Positions 54,183 to 62,619 of a DNA stretch of 64,000 nucleotides are shown here, one piece after another; position 1 is the first letter of the stretch, and every line of letters begins with the position of its first letter. The notes beneath the pieces are model-generated. The model was not told the origin of the DNA. It worked only from the letters and a program-made list of their open reading frames with translations, and did not search any database. The position numbers and the translations under genes were made by a program. The stretch is from Rhodobiaceae bacterium UBA4490 (lineage in GTDB: Bacteria > Pseudomonadota > Alphaproteobacteria > Parvibaculales > Parvibaculaceae): the NCBI GenBank assembly GCA_002389665.1, contig DGNO01000005.1:85292-149291 (forward strand), given 5' to 3'.

Positions 54183-56128
54183 TCTCCGGCGGCAGCTTGT
54201 TCTGTGTCTTTCAGCGGCGCGTCAGCAGGCATCTCCGTCTCCCCGCCGCCATCCTGCGCAAATTGCGTCTGATAAAGCTCCGCATAAAGCCCGCCTTTGG
54301 CAAGCAGCTCGCTATGGGTGCCTTGCTCCAGCACGCGCCCGCCATCGATCACGTAAATCCGGTCCGCATGCATGATGGTGGAAAGGCGGTGCGCGATGAC
54401 GAGCGTCGTGCGCCCCTTCATCAGTGTGCTCAAGGCTTCCTGTACTTGTTGCTCGGAGGCGGTGTCGAGCGAGGACGTGGCTTCATCGAGCAGCAGAATG
54501 GGCGCATTTTTCAGCATCGCGCGGGCAATGGCAATGCGCTGGCGCTGGCCGCCGGAAAGTTTCAAGCCGCCTTCACCGACCACGGTGTCATAGCCGTCTT
54601 TAAGGGCCAGAATAAAGTCATGGGCGGCGGCGGCGCGGGCGGCGGCCTCGACAGCCTCTTGCGAGGTATCCGGCACACCGTAAGCGATATTGGCGCGGAT
54701 CGTATCGTCGAAGAGGAAGGGCTCTTGCGTAACGAGCGCGCTCGCCTCCCGCAGGCTGGCCAGTGTCACATCGCGCACATGCTGCCCGTCGATGAGAACG
54801 CGCCCGTGTGAGGCATCGTAAAAGCGCGGCACGAGATTGAGGATCGTGCTTTTGCCGGCGCCCGAGGGGCCGACAAGCGCGACGGTCTTGCCATGGGGCA
54901 CATCGATATCGACCGCGTGCAGCGCTTCCGTTCCGTCCCGGTAATGGAAGGAGACGTTTTCGAAGCGGATTTCACCGGAGCTGACTTTCAGCGGCACCGC
55001 ACCCGGCATATCCGCAATTTCGGCTTTTTCATCGAGCACCGGGAAGATGCGCGAGGCGGCCGCCGCCCCTTCCTGCATCACGGTGCCCTGGTTCGCCACG
55101 GCTTTCAGAGGCTGATAGGCAAGCAGAAGCGCCGAGCCGAAGCCCATGAACTCGCCCGAAGTCATGGCGCCCGTGCCGCCCTGATAGCCCGCGTAATAAA
55201 TCACGGCGGCAAAACCCAGGCCGGAAAAGGCTTCCGTCAGCGGGCTTGCGGCGGCGCGCGCGCGCACCGCTTTCATGCGGTGCTCGAGCACTTTCAGGAT
55301 CGTTGCCTGGGCCCGGTCCGTCTCATGGCTTTCCTGGCCGTACGCCTTCACCACACGGATGCCTTTCAAGGCTTCCGAGATCAGCGAGGAAAGCGTTGCC
55401 GTTTCGTTGAGGTTCTTCGTCGTTGCCTTGCGCGTGCGTTTGCCGATACGGCGCAGGAAGACGACGATGAGCGGGCCGACGCAAGTGGCAAGAATGGTAA
55501 GCAGCCAGTCGAGATAGATCATGTAGGCGAGAAGGCCGACAAGCATGATCAGGTGGCGTGTCATGTTGACGATGGTTTGCGACATGGCGGATTCAAGCCG
55601 CGTCACATCGTTCAGAAAGATCGAGATGAAACGGCCCGAATGGGTTTGCTGCACCCAGCCGAGATCGGACCAGACGAGCTTTTGAAAAAGATTGCGCTGC
55701 AAAGCGGCAATCATGTTCTGGCTCATCGTCGCCATGAAGATGTTGGAGATGTAGGTCGCAAAAGCGCGCACCACCATGATGAGGGCGGCGGCTCCTGCAA
55801 TATAAGGCAGCACATCCATCGAGGAACCGAAAGTCATGTCTTCCGTCAGCCCGTCTCCTGCGAAAGGCACGTCGATTTTGAGATCGGTGGAAGGATCGGC
55901 AACGAAAAGAAGATCGATGGTCTGCTGCAGAAGAAAAGGCAGGGCGGGGCCGACGGCGCCCACCACGATATTGGCGGCAACGGCGGTCAGAATGTGCCAG
56001 CGGTAGGGATAAAGATACTGGGCCGCGACCCGGCGGGCGGCGGCAAGAGCCGAAAGCTCCTTTGCCTCGTTCCCGCCTGTCTTCTTGCCGGCAGCCTGGC
56101 CCGCGTTCTCAACCACTTTATTACCCAA
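54179..56128 (-). CDS. MsbA-like ABC exporter (fused permease-ATPase)
   Basis: A 649-residue half-transporter: six transmembrane helices (about 45-350) followed by an ATPase domain (about 385-625) with Walker A GPSGAGKST, signature LSGGQRQR and Walker B ILLLDEATSSLD. It should dimerise. Context in the lipid A cluster argues that it flips core-lipid A or a related lipid to the periplasmic face like MsbA; drug export is the alternative. The N-terminal 35 residues are Lys/Ala-rich and cytoplasmic. The stop overlaps the DUF374 gene start, so the two are coupled. Confidence 0.87.
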   Translation of the reverse strand: MGNKVVENAGQAAGKKTGGNEAKELSALAAARRVAAQYLYPYRWHILTAVAANIVVGAVGPALPFLLQQTIDLLFVADPSTDLKIDVPFAGDGLTEDMTFGSSMDVLPYIAGAAALIMVVRAFATYISNIFMATMSQNMIAALQRNLFQKLVWSDLGWVQQTHSGRFISIFLNDVTRLESAMSQTIVNMTRHLIMLVGLLAYMIYLDWLLTILATCVGPLIVVFLRRIGKRTRKATTKNLNETATLSSLISEALKGIRVVKAYGQESHETDRAQATILKVLEHRMKAVRARAAASPLTEAFSGLGFAAVIYYAGYQGGTGAMTSGEFMGFGSALLLAYQPLKAVANQGTVMQEGAAAASRIFPVLDEKAEIADMPGAVPLKVSSGEIRFENVSFHYRDGTEALHAVDIDVPHGKTVALVGPSGAGKSTILNLVPRFYDASHGRVLIDGQHVRDVTLASLREASALVTQEPFLFDDTIRANIAYGVPDTSQEAVEAAARAAAAHDFILALKDGYDTVVGEGGLKLSGGQRQRIAIARAMLKNAPILLLDEATSSLDTASEQQVQEALSTLMKGRTTLVIAHRLSTIMHADRIYVIDGGRVLEQGTHSELLAKGGLYAELYQTQFAQDGGGETEMPADAPLKDTEQAAAGE

Positions 56129-56297
56129 GTTCGTACCTGCGTCTTTGCCCGTTCGCGTCCTCTGCCTGGGCCGAAAAAGGCCCTTTCAAGGTGCGCGCGA
56201 CCATATCACGGGGCTTTGGGGCCGTCACCCGGCACGGGACTTAAGATCAGGCGCCACAATCACTTTTTGGTGCCGCCGTTTTTCGGTGACGGGCGGC

Positions 56298-56528
56298 TCA
56301 ATGGTCGTTTTCCGGATCGAGCAATTTATGCAGATGCACGATGAAATAGCGGGTGCGGGCGCTATCCACGTTTTTCTGGGAAACGTCCTTCCAGGCATTA
56401 TAGGCGCTGGCATAGTCGGGATAGATGCCCACCACGTCGAGCTTGCTCACATCCTCGAACGTCACCCCTTGCAGGTCCGACAACTCGCCGCCGAAAACGA
56501 GATGGAGAAGCTGTTTGTTGTCACTCAT
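56298..56528 (-). CDS. DUF4170 small protein
   Basis: A 76-residue protein with the DUF4170 pattern: HLVFGGEL near the start, VVGIYPDYASAYNAWK in the middle, and TRYFIVHLHKLLDPE at the end. It is a small soluble alphaproteobacterial protein of unknown function, found near Kdo/lipid A and cysQ-like genes. It lies between the cysQ-like phosphatase and the ABC exporter on the same strand. A role in lipid A assembly is inference from position. The CTTTCATGA overlap and AGGTTCTTTC upstream give a fair ribosome site. Confidence 0.85.
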   Translation of the reverse strand: MSDNKQLLHLVFGGELSDLQGVTFEDVSKLDVVGIYPDYASAYNAWKDVSQKNVDSARTRYFIVHLHKLLDPENDH

Positions 56529-56641
56529 GAAAGAACCTCGCCGATCATCTGAAGGAGAGCGCTGAATTTACCATGTTTGCGCGGGACTGGCATCCGGCAT
56601 TCGCCTGAGCCTTGCACTCTTGGAGGGATATGCCCTTCGCC

Positions 56642-57460
56642 TTAAGGAAGCGTGATCTTGCCGGTCCGCGCGATGATCGCCTGGTAAAGGGCGGGGCCGG
56701 CGGCAATGAAGCTGCGGTGCTTCGTGTCTTCCCGGTTATAGATGAGCGGGGCGCCCTGATGATCGGTGATCTTGCCGCCTGCTTCATGGATCAAGAGATC
56801 GGCGGCGGCAATGTCCCAGTCGTTCTTGCGGTTGAGCGCCATGGCCGCATCGGCCTGCCCGCAGGCGACAAGCGCGAGGCGGTAGGCAACGGAATTGCGG
56901 TCCACGATTTCCATCTCCGGCCAGGGCTCGCGCCAGGCGGGATGTTTGAACATCGGCCCGAAGGCGGCCATACGGCAGCCGTCTATCACGTCGCAGGCGC
57001 TCACCTGAATGGGCGCGCCGTTGAGCCGCGCGCCGCCGCCCGAAACCGCTTCGAAAAACTCGTCCATTGCCGGGTTGAAGACCGCGCCGAGAACGGGCCG
57101 GCCCTCTTCCACCAGCGCGCCGCAAATCGTGAAATGCGGTTTGCCTTTGATGAAGGCGCGGGTGCCGTCGATGGGATCGATGACCCAGACACGCGACCGC
57201 GTCAGGCGGCGCGCATCGTCTTCGGTTTCCTCCGAAAGCCAGCCATAATCGGGCCGCGCTTCTTGCAATCGCTCGGCAAGGAGCGCATTCACCGCCAGAT
57301 CGGCCTCGCTGACGGGATCGCCCTTGCTCTTTTCCCAATGTTTGGCATCGGCCTTGTAATAGGTCAGCGCCAAGGCGCCGGCCTCGCGCACGGCTTTGCA
57401 TAAAAGCGCGTGATCCTTAGCCCGATCGCTCGTTGCCGTTTGTTGATCAGTTCCCGGCAA
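56642..57460 (-). CDS. Inositol-monophosphatase family (CysQ-like) phosphatase
   Basis: A 272-residue Mg-dependent phosphatase. The metal-binding motifs are WLSEETEDD (about 75-82), DPIDGTRAF (95-103) and DWDIAAADLL in the C-terminal half. In this family CysQ hydrolyses 3'-phosphoadenosine 5'-phosphate, SuhB inositol phosphate, and others histidinol phosphate; the neighbourhood with pmbA and DUF4170 favours a CysQ-type enzyme. Its start overlaps the end of pmbA by 14 bases, implying one transcript. Confidence 0.85.
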   Translation of the reverse strand: MPGTDQQTATSDRAKDHALLCKAVREAGALALTYYKADAKHWEKSKGDPVSEADLAVNALLAERLQEARPDYGWLSEETEDDARRLTRSRVWVIDPIDGTRAFIKGKPHFTICGALVEEGRPVLGAVFNPAMDEFFEAVSGGGARLNGAPIQVSACDVIDGCRMAAFGPMFKHPAWREPWPEMEIVDRNSVAYRLALVACGQADAAMALNRKNDWDIAAADLLIHEAGGKITDHQGAPLIYNREDTKHRSFIAAGPALYQAIIARTGKITLP

Positions 57461-58784
57461 CGGTCATTCCTTCGATGCGCAGGGTCGGCGCGTTCATGCC
57501 GTAGCGGAAGGTGAGATCGCTGGCAGGGGTCAGGTTCGCGAACATCTCTTTCAGATTGCCGGCGACGGTAATCTCGCTCACCGGATAGGCAAGCTTGCCC
57601 TTCTCTATCCAGAAGCCCGATGCGCCGCGGCTATAATCCCCGGTGACGCCATTGACCCCCATGCCGATCATCTCGGTCACATAAAGCCCGCTTTCGATAT
57701 CGCCGATCATGTCCTCGGGTGAAAGCGAACCGGCTTCCATATAAAGATTGGTCGGGCCGGGCGAGGGCGGCGCGCCCGTGCCGCGGCTTGCATGGCCCGT
57801 GCTTTTCAGCCCGAGCTGCTTGGCGGTGGAAATGTCGAGGAGCCAGGTTTTCAAAACCCCGTCTTCGACGATAGCCTGCCGCGTGGTTTGAACGCCTTCC
57901 CCGTCGAAAGGCTTGGAGCGCAGCCCGCGTTTCTTCAAAGGATCGTCGATAATGCGCACGCCCCCCGCGAAGACGGCTTCACCCATTTTCTTCTGCAAAA
58001 AGCTTGTGCCCCGCGCGACACTCGCCCCGGAAATTGCCCCGGCGAAATGGCCGAGCAGGCCGTTGCTGACGCGCGGATCGTAGATGATGGGCACGGCTTG
58101 TGATTTGACTTTTCGCGCGCCGAGCCGGCCCACCGCTTTTTCGCCCGCGCGCTTGCCGATTTCTTCCGCCGCTTCCAAGTCTTCCAGAAACCGGGCGGAG
58201 GAAAAATCATAATCCCGTTCCATCGCCGTGCCTTCTCCGGCAAGAACGGAAGCGGAAAGCGAATGCGTGCTGCCCGTATAAGAGCCGGTAAAGCCTGCGC
58301 TTGTCGCAAGATAGACGGAGCCGCGCCCGAAGCTCGCCCCGGCGCCGATCGAGTTCGCCACGCCTTTCACGGCAAGCGCGGCTTCTTCCGCGCGCAGCGC
58401 CGTCTCCATCAAGGTTTCGGCGGGCACATCGCTGCCATCGTCAAGCTCGAGATCGGGAAAGGCGGTGGCCAGAAGCTCTTTGCCTGCAAGTCCGCAATAA
58501 GGATCGGGCGGGGCGACCTTGGCCATGGCGACGGCGCGCTCGGTCAGCGCGCTCAAAGTCTCGGGCAGAAAATCGGTGGAGGAGACGACCGCCTGGCGCT
58601 CGCCTACGAAAACCCGAAGGCCGAGATCGCGCCCTTCCGAGCGCTCGATGTCTTCGGCCTTGCCGAGCCGGCAGGAGGCGGAAAGGGAGGTGCTTTCGAA
58701 GAGAACGGCCTCGGCGGCATCCGCGCCGGCTGCGCGGGCGGCTTTGACCAGATGGTGAACGATGTCGAGAGGCGGTGTGGACAT
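57447..58784 (-). CDS. pmbA: PmbA (TldE), subunit of the TldD/TldE metalloprotease
   Basis: A 445-residue PmbA. Conserved features include GLRVFVGERQAVVSSTD, the SRGTGAPPSPGPTNLYM stretch and GVTGDYSRGASGFWIEKG near the C-terminus. PmbA pairs with TldD, which carries the zinc motif; the dimer trims peptides such as microcin precursors and CcdA antitoxin. As expected PmbA itself lacks HExxxH. The tldD partner is not in this window. It is the first gene of the long minus-strand envelope cluster. Confidence 0.93.
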   Translation of the reverse strand: MSTPPLDIVHHLVKAARAAGADAAEAVLFESTSLSASCRLGKAEDIERSEGRDLGLRVFVGERQAVVSSTDFLPETLSALTERAVAMAKVAPPDPYCGLAGKELLATAFPDLELDDGSDVPAETLMETALRAEEAALAVKGVANSIGAGASFGRGSVYLATSAGFTGSYTGSTHSLSASVLAGEGTAMERDYDFSSARFLEDLEAAEEIGKRAGEKAVGRLGARKVKSQAVPIIYDPRVSNGLLGHFAGAISGASVARGTSFLQKKMGEAVFAGGVRIIDDPLKKRGLRSKPFDGEGVQTTRQAIVEDGVLKTWLLDISTAKQLGLKSTGHASRGTGAPPSPGPTNLYMEAGSLSPEDMIGDIESGLYVTEMIGMGVNGVTGDYSRGASGFWIEKGKLAYPVSEITVAGNLKEMFANLTPASDLTFRYGMNAPTLRIEGMTVAGN

Positions 58785-58816
58785 GAAAGCTCCTGAGAAG
58801 GGGGCCGGACGAAATA

Positions 58817-58849
58817 GCCCCCGTCCTTATATAGGGCGGGGGCCGGGTT
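58817..58849 (-). terminator. Hairpin between the MAPEG gene and pmbA
   Basis: A 10-bp stem with one G-U pair (58817-58826 with 58834-58843) and a 7-base loop, followed on the minus strand by TATTTCG, lies after the MAPEG stop and before pmbA. Confidence 0.5.
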
Positions 58850-58891
58850 TCAAAATCGGGCGCTTGAAACGCCGTTCTGGCGTGCCAGTGT

Positions 58892-59290
58892 TCAGATAAA
58901 AGCGTAGTACAGGCAGGCAAGCCCGGCGACGAGCAGCGCCACCCAGGTCAAAAGCGTGCCGACGAGACGCGGCGGTGAGCTTTCGGAGGTGCGGGAGACA
59001 CCGATCGCATGAAGAAGGCGGCCGAGCGTCAACAGCACGCCGATCCCGTGAATGACCCAGATCGAGGCGCCGAGCGAGGCGACGACGAGCAGGCCGATCA
59101 GGCCGATGGGCGTATATTCCACATTGGTGATATGGGCGCGGCTCGCATTATAAAGCGCGCTGTCTTCGCCCGTTCCGGTCGCGATTTTGGAGCGCACCCG
59201 GTTCGATGAAACGCGGTAAGCCAGAATGAGATTGAGAAGAATGTTGAGCCCGGCATAAAGGCCGAGCATCTGCAATGCATAAGCTGTCAT
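58892..59290 (-). CDS. MAPEG-family membrane protein
   Basis: A 132-residue protein with four transmembrane helices, matching the MAPEG family (membrane-associated proteins in eicosanoid and glutathione metabolism). The N-terminal loop carries RVSSNRVRSK and the RAHITNVEYTPIGL segment, where the glutathione-binding Arg/Asn/Glu residues usually lie. It may be a microsomal-type glutathione transferase. The start at 59290 follows GGGAGGGACA; a longer frame upstream has no better site. A 21-bp palindrome separates it from the divergent macrodomain gene. Confidence 0.85.
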   Translation of the reverse strand: MTAYALQMLGLYAGLNILLNLILAYRVSSNRVRSKIATGTGEDSALYNASRAHITNVEYTPIGLIGLLVVASLGASIWVIHGIGVLLTLGRLLHAIGVSRTSESSPPRLVGTLLTWVALLVAGLACLYYAFI

Positions 59291-59357
59291 GATGTCCCTC
59301 CCGGAGAAATCTCCGTCCCCTTGCGCCCGGCGCTTCCACCGGGCTGATTCGTTTGTG

Positions 59358-59378
59358 CCACGATAAAGTTTATCATGG
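59358..59378. promoter_or_regulatory. 21-bp operator-like palindrome between MAPEG and macrodomain genes
   Basis: CCACGATAAA-G-TTTATCATGG is a near-perfect palindrome with one mismatched pair, centred in the 121-bp divergent region. It is a good candidate operator for a dimeric regulator controlling both genes; the regulator is unknown. Confidence 0.45.
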
Positions 59379-59411
59379 CGGGGCTTGGGGCGGAGGGGCC
59401 AAGGAGGGAGT

Positions 59412-59921
59412 ATGAAACGGATCGCGGTGCATGTAGGCGATATTACCCGTCTCGACGTCACGGCCATTGCCAATGCGGCCAACCGCTCGCTTCTGGGCGG
59501 CGGCGGGGTGGATGGGGCCATTCACCGGGCCGCGGGGCCGAAGCTTCTGGAAGAATGCCGCGGCCTTGGCGGCTGTGAGACAGGCGGCTGCAAGCTGACG
59601 GCGGGCTACGGGCTGTCCGCTTCTTTTATTCTTCACTGCGTTGGGCCCGTCTGGCAGGGCGGGGACGCAGGGGAAGCGGCGCTTCTTGCCAGTTGTTATG
59701 AAAAGGCGCTGGCGATTGCCAATGAGCGGCGCTTCGCCTCGCTCGCCTTTCCCGCCATCTCCACCGGGGTTTACGGCTTTCCGGTGGAAAAAGCCGCCCC
59801 CATCGCCGCCCGCGCCGTCGCCGGGCATCTCGCCAGTTCCGACTTTCCCGAAAAGGTGCTGCTCGTCTGTTTCGATGAGGCATCGGCCAAGGTTTACCGC
59901 GAGGCGGTGGCCGGCCTCTAA
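59412..59921 (+). CDS. Macrodomain protein (O-acetyl-ADP-ribose deacetylase-like)
   Basis: A 169-residue stand-alone macrodomain of the YmdB/MacroD type. ADP-ribose contacts are IANAANRSLLGGGGVDGAIH (about 20-39, with the Asn and Gly-rich loop) and FPAISTGVYGFPVEKAA (loop 2). Such proteins hydrolyse O-acetyl-ADP-ribose or remove ADP-ribose from Asp/Glu. The ATG at 59412 is preceded by AAGGAGGGAG, which rules out a start 27 bases earlier. It is divergent from the MAPEG gene. Confidence 0.9.
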   Translation: MKRIAVHVGDITRLDVTAIANAANRSLLGGGGVDGAIHRAAGPKLLEECRGLGGCETGGCKLTAGYGLSASFILHCVGPVWQGGDAGEAALLASCYEKALAIANERRFASLAFPAISTGVYGFPVEKAAPIAARAVAGHLASSDFPEKVLLVCFDEASAKVYREAVAGL

Positions 59922-60001
59922 GCCCCCGGAAAATCGGGAAAAATTTGCAAATCGGCGAAAAAGTTAACTCCTCGCAAACCTTGCCTGCCTAGGCTCTAGG
60001 C

Positions 60002-60607
60002 ATGAGCGATTGGTGGACGAAAAACATGACACGGGCCGGGGCCCGCCGGAATTGGCGCGATGGCGAAATCGACGCCGATCCCTATCTCATGCCCGCTTAC
60101 ACGGCAGGGCCCGCGCAGGACCTGCCGCGCCGCGCCGCCGGTTTCATCCGCTATGCCGCGATCTACCGGGACATGGTGGCGGTGAACGATTCATCGCCAC
60201 TTTTCGGTGTCTGGACCTGGCGGGAAAGCATCCGCGCCTATAAGGGTGTGTCGATCCGCGTGGCTTACCGGCGCGGGGACACGAAAGAGCCCGTCATCAT
60301 CGTCGAGCTCATTCATCCCGATGCCGCCAAAAACGTGCTGCTTCATGTTTCTTTCGACGGGGCAGATGCTTCGGCGCGCTGGCGCTCCTGGTCGAAGGAG
60401 CTCGGTCTTCCCGCGCTCGTGGAAGACCGAAGCGGGGAAACCCGCCTTGCCGATCCCAAACTCGGCGGCGTCTTTCTCGGCGAACCGCAGCCGCATAAAG
60501 GGGCAAGCGCGCTTTCCGCCCGCCGCCCCCTTTCCTTCGGCTATACCGGCCGCGGGCGCTATTGGCCCGACCGTCTGGTGACCGGCGCCCGCCCGCACGC
60601 TTACTGA
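60002..60607 (+). CDS. DUF6101-like protein
   Basis: A 201-residue soluble protein that resembles DUF6101 in its second half (ARWRSWSKELGLPALVED and a C-terminal LGGVFLGEPQPHKG then SARRP). The first half contains a run of Trp residues (SDWWTKN, GVWTWRE) and beta-like strands IRAYKGVSIRVAYRRGD and IIVELIHPDA. No signal peptide or catalytic motif is visible. The function is unknown. It lies alone between the macrodomain gene and a convergent enoyl-CoA hydratase. Confidence 0.7.
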   Translation: MSDWWTKNMTRAGARRNWRDGEIDADPYLMPAYTAGPAQDLPRRAAGFIRYAAIYRDMVAVNDSSPLFGVWTWRESIRAYKGVSIRVAYRRGDTKEPVIIVELIHPDAAKNVLLHVSFDGADASARWRSWSKELGLPALVEDRSGETRLADPKLGGVFLGEPQPHKGASALSARRPLSFGYTGRGRYWPDRLVTGARPHAY

Positions 60608-60620
60608 GCCTATTTACGCC

Positions 60621-61403
60621 TTACGCGACCTTCGTGAAATCCGGCGCGCGTTTTTCGGCGAAGGCGGATGCCGCTTCGGCAAATTCGGCCGTTTGCAGCT
60701 GCGCGCCGAAGATCTTGCTTTCCGCATCCATGCGCGCGGCGATTTCGGCAAGCTCGCCCCGGGCAAGTTTCTTCGTGGCTTTCACTGCGCCCGGCGCTTT
60801 GGCGGCAAGGGCGCTGGCGGCGGCGCGGGCGGTTTTCATCAGCTCCGCGTCCGGCACCGTGGCGGCGGCAAGGCCGATGCGCTCGGCTTCTTCCGCCCCG
60901 ACTTTGCGCCCGAGAAGGAACATCTCATTTGCCTTTTGCGTGCCGATGGCGCGCGGCAAGAGGAGGCTGGAGGCCGCTTCCGGCACAAGGCCGAGATTGA
61001 CGAAAGGCGTCTGGAATGTCGCGGCCTCACCTGCATAAACAAGATCGCAGTGCAAAAGCATGGTCACGCCGACACCGATAGCAAGCCCGTTCACCGCGGC
61101 GATGAGCGGTTTTTCACAATAAAGAATGGCTTTGAGATACCGCGCGACCGGCGACTCGCCTTCACGCGGCGCGCTGCCCGCGCCGGCAAAATCGGCAATG
61201 TCGTTGCCGGCGGTAAAAGCATCGCCCGCGCCGGTCAGCAGAATGACGCGCACAGTCTTGTCGTTCTGCGCGGCGTTGATGGCATCGGCGGCTGCGCCAT
61301 ACATCGCCTGCGTCAGCGCATTTTTCTTTTCCGGCCGGTTGAAGGTCAGGGTCAAAATGCCGTCGCTGAGCTCCTGGCTCAAATGCTCACAGATCTGCGT
61401 CAT
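60621..61403 (-). CDS. Enoyl-CoA hydratase/isomerase family protein
   Basis: A 260-residue crotonase-fold protein. The oxyanion-hole segments are TAGNDIADFAGAG and ALAIGVGVTMLLHCD; the second catalytic Glu is present in GLVPEAAS, the first position (usually Glu in GA) is not conserved. It should hydrate or isomerise an enoyl-CoA in the cytoplasm. It is 12 bases after a MarR gene on the same strand, so the two form an operon probably controlled by the inverted repeat at 61891-61940. Confidence 0.88.
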   Translation of the reverse strand: MTQICEHLSQELSDGILTLTFNRPEKKNALTQAMYGAAADAINAAQNDKTVRVILLTGAGDAFTAGNDIADFAGAGSAPREGESPVARYLKAILYCEKPLIAAVNGLAIGVGVTMLLHCDLVYAGEAATFQTPFVNLGLVPEAASSLLLPRAIGTQKANEMFLLGRKVGAEEAERIGLAAATVPDAELMKTARAAASALAAKAPGAVKATKKLARGELAEIAARMDAESKIFGAQLQTAEFAEAASAFAEKRAPDFTKVA

Positions 61404-61415
61404 GGGGCGTACTCC

Positions 61416-61895
61416 TTAAGCTGAGGGGGAAGAGAGAGCGGCAGGCAGCGGCGCGCTTTTGCCGCTGCTCCCGCGCTCGATAATGGACAGAAGAAATGTC
61501 TCGATGAGCCGGGCTTCCTCGGCGCTCAGGCCTGCCAGAAGCTCGGCATTGGCTTTTTGAACTTCCGGCCCGCCTTTTTTCACAAGCCGTTTGCCTTCGC
61601 CGGTAATGAAAAGCCGCGTGGCGCGCCCGTCTTCGATGTCGGCCATGCGCTGCACGAGGCCCGCCTTTTCCAGCCGCTGCGCCAGCGTCGTCACCGCCGA
61701 GCGGTTCATGCGCATGGCACCCGCCAGATAGCTCATCAGGCAGCCGTCATTTGCCTTGATGATGAAAAGCGCGCTCATCTGCACCGAGCTGATGCCGAGC
61801 TTTTCCACCAGCTTGCGGTCTGCTTCCTTGAAAAGCGTGTGATGCGCCAGATGCATCAGATGAAAAAGGCGGGGCGGGCTCAAGCGGCGCTCCAT
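61416..61895 (-). CDS. MarR-family transcriptional regulator
   Basis: A 159-residue winged-helix regulator with the recognition region SYLAGAMRMNRSAVTTLAQRL and the wing ADIEDGRATRLFIT. It precedes the enoyl-CoA hydratase gene by 12 bases. Its start codon lies inside the left arm of a 14-bp perfect inverted repeat (61891-61904 with 61927-61940), the probable autoregulatory operator. An acyl-CoA or fatty-acid-like ligand is a guess based on the partner gene. Confidence 0.9.
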   Translation of the reverse strand: MERRLSPPRLFHLMHLAHHTLFKEADRKLVEKLGISSVQMSALFIIKANDGCLMSYLAGAMRMNRSAVTTLAQRLEKAGLVQRMADIEDGRATRLFITGEGKRLVKKGGPEVQKANAELLAGLSAEEARLIETFLLSIIERGSSGKSAPLPAALSSPSA

Positions 61896-61940
61896 TTAAT
61901 TCACGTATGAAGTAAATGGTGCATAGGTGAATTAAATGGA
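61891..61940 (-). promoter_or_regulatory. 14-bp perfect inverted repeat, probable MarR operator
   Basis: TCCATTTAATTCAC and its exact complement are separated by 22 bases. The left arm contains the CAT start codon of the marR gene, so a bound repressor, or an RNA hairpin, could block translation initiation as well as transcription. Confidence 0.55.
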
Positions 61941-61964
61941 GGAGTCAATAGAGAGGGGAGCGCC

Positions 61965-62558
61965 TCATTTGTAAGTGCGGCCTGTCTCCGCGTTCAAATA
62001 GATGCGGTCGCGCCCGTCTCGGCAGTAGGTGAAGTAAGTCGGTGGGCTGGTTTTCTTGGTGGATTTAACCCACCCGCCCATATCCAAGAAGTCCTTTTCT
62101 GTGCAGGTGCCAGCGCTAATCAGTTTCAGAGCGGCGCCAGCGAAGATCTTTCTATGCGCTTGGAAGTCATCTGATTTGGCGACCAATTTTTCCGCACCCG
62201 AGGCCCCGAGCCCTGGATCACTGGGGCGAGTCGACGAAAGGTGATCTTTAGCCACCCATTCAGCCAGCTTTCCTTCTGTAATGCCGTTGTCTGGCGAACA
62301 CGTGTCATTTCCCTCTTCGACGAATGAGCTGCGCCCATTGTTGCATGCGCCATCGTAGAATTTTGAAATGCGAACCCATCCATCTTTTTCTTCGTGTACT
62401 TGGACTTTTTCGCGAAAAAGAAGTTTGCCCACAATGCCGCATTCTTCAGAAGGGCAGGTTCGGCGGTTCAGTTCGTTCGCGGTCACCCAAAAATCGTCTC
62501 CAGCGAACGCTGGTTTGATAGCAACGGCCATGAGCAAAGCTAAGATCGATATTCTCAT
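61965..62558 (-). CDS. Secreted SH3-like hypothetical protein
   Basis: A 197-residue protein with a clear signal peptide (cleavage after PAFA, about residue 19). The mature N-terminus WVTANELNRRTCPSEECGIV then VQVHEEKDGWVRIS matches a bacterial SH3 domain of the kind that binds cell-wall or protein ligands. Seven Cys in the mature part suggest disulfides. The C-terminal half (LKLISAGTCTEKDF, YCRDGRDRIYLNAE) is not recognised. Base composition is visibly lower in GC than the flanking genes, and codons such as AAA and GTA are more frequent, so recent acquisition is possible. Confidence 0.7.
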   Translation of the reverse strand: MRISILALLMAVAIKPAFAGDDFWVTANELNRRTCPSEECGIVGKLLFREKVQVHEEKDGWVRISKFYDGACNNGRSSFVEEGNDTCSPDNGITEGKLAEWVAKDHLSSTRPSDPGLGASGAEKLVAKSDDFQAHRKIFAGAALKLISAGTCTEKDFLDMGGWVKSTKKTSPPTYFTYCRDGRDRIYLNAETGRTYK

Positions 62559-62619
62559 CCAATGAAGCCGCTTATGAGGTGTGCTAACAGTGATTGTGGT
62601 TCAAATAGTAGACGGGTTA

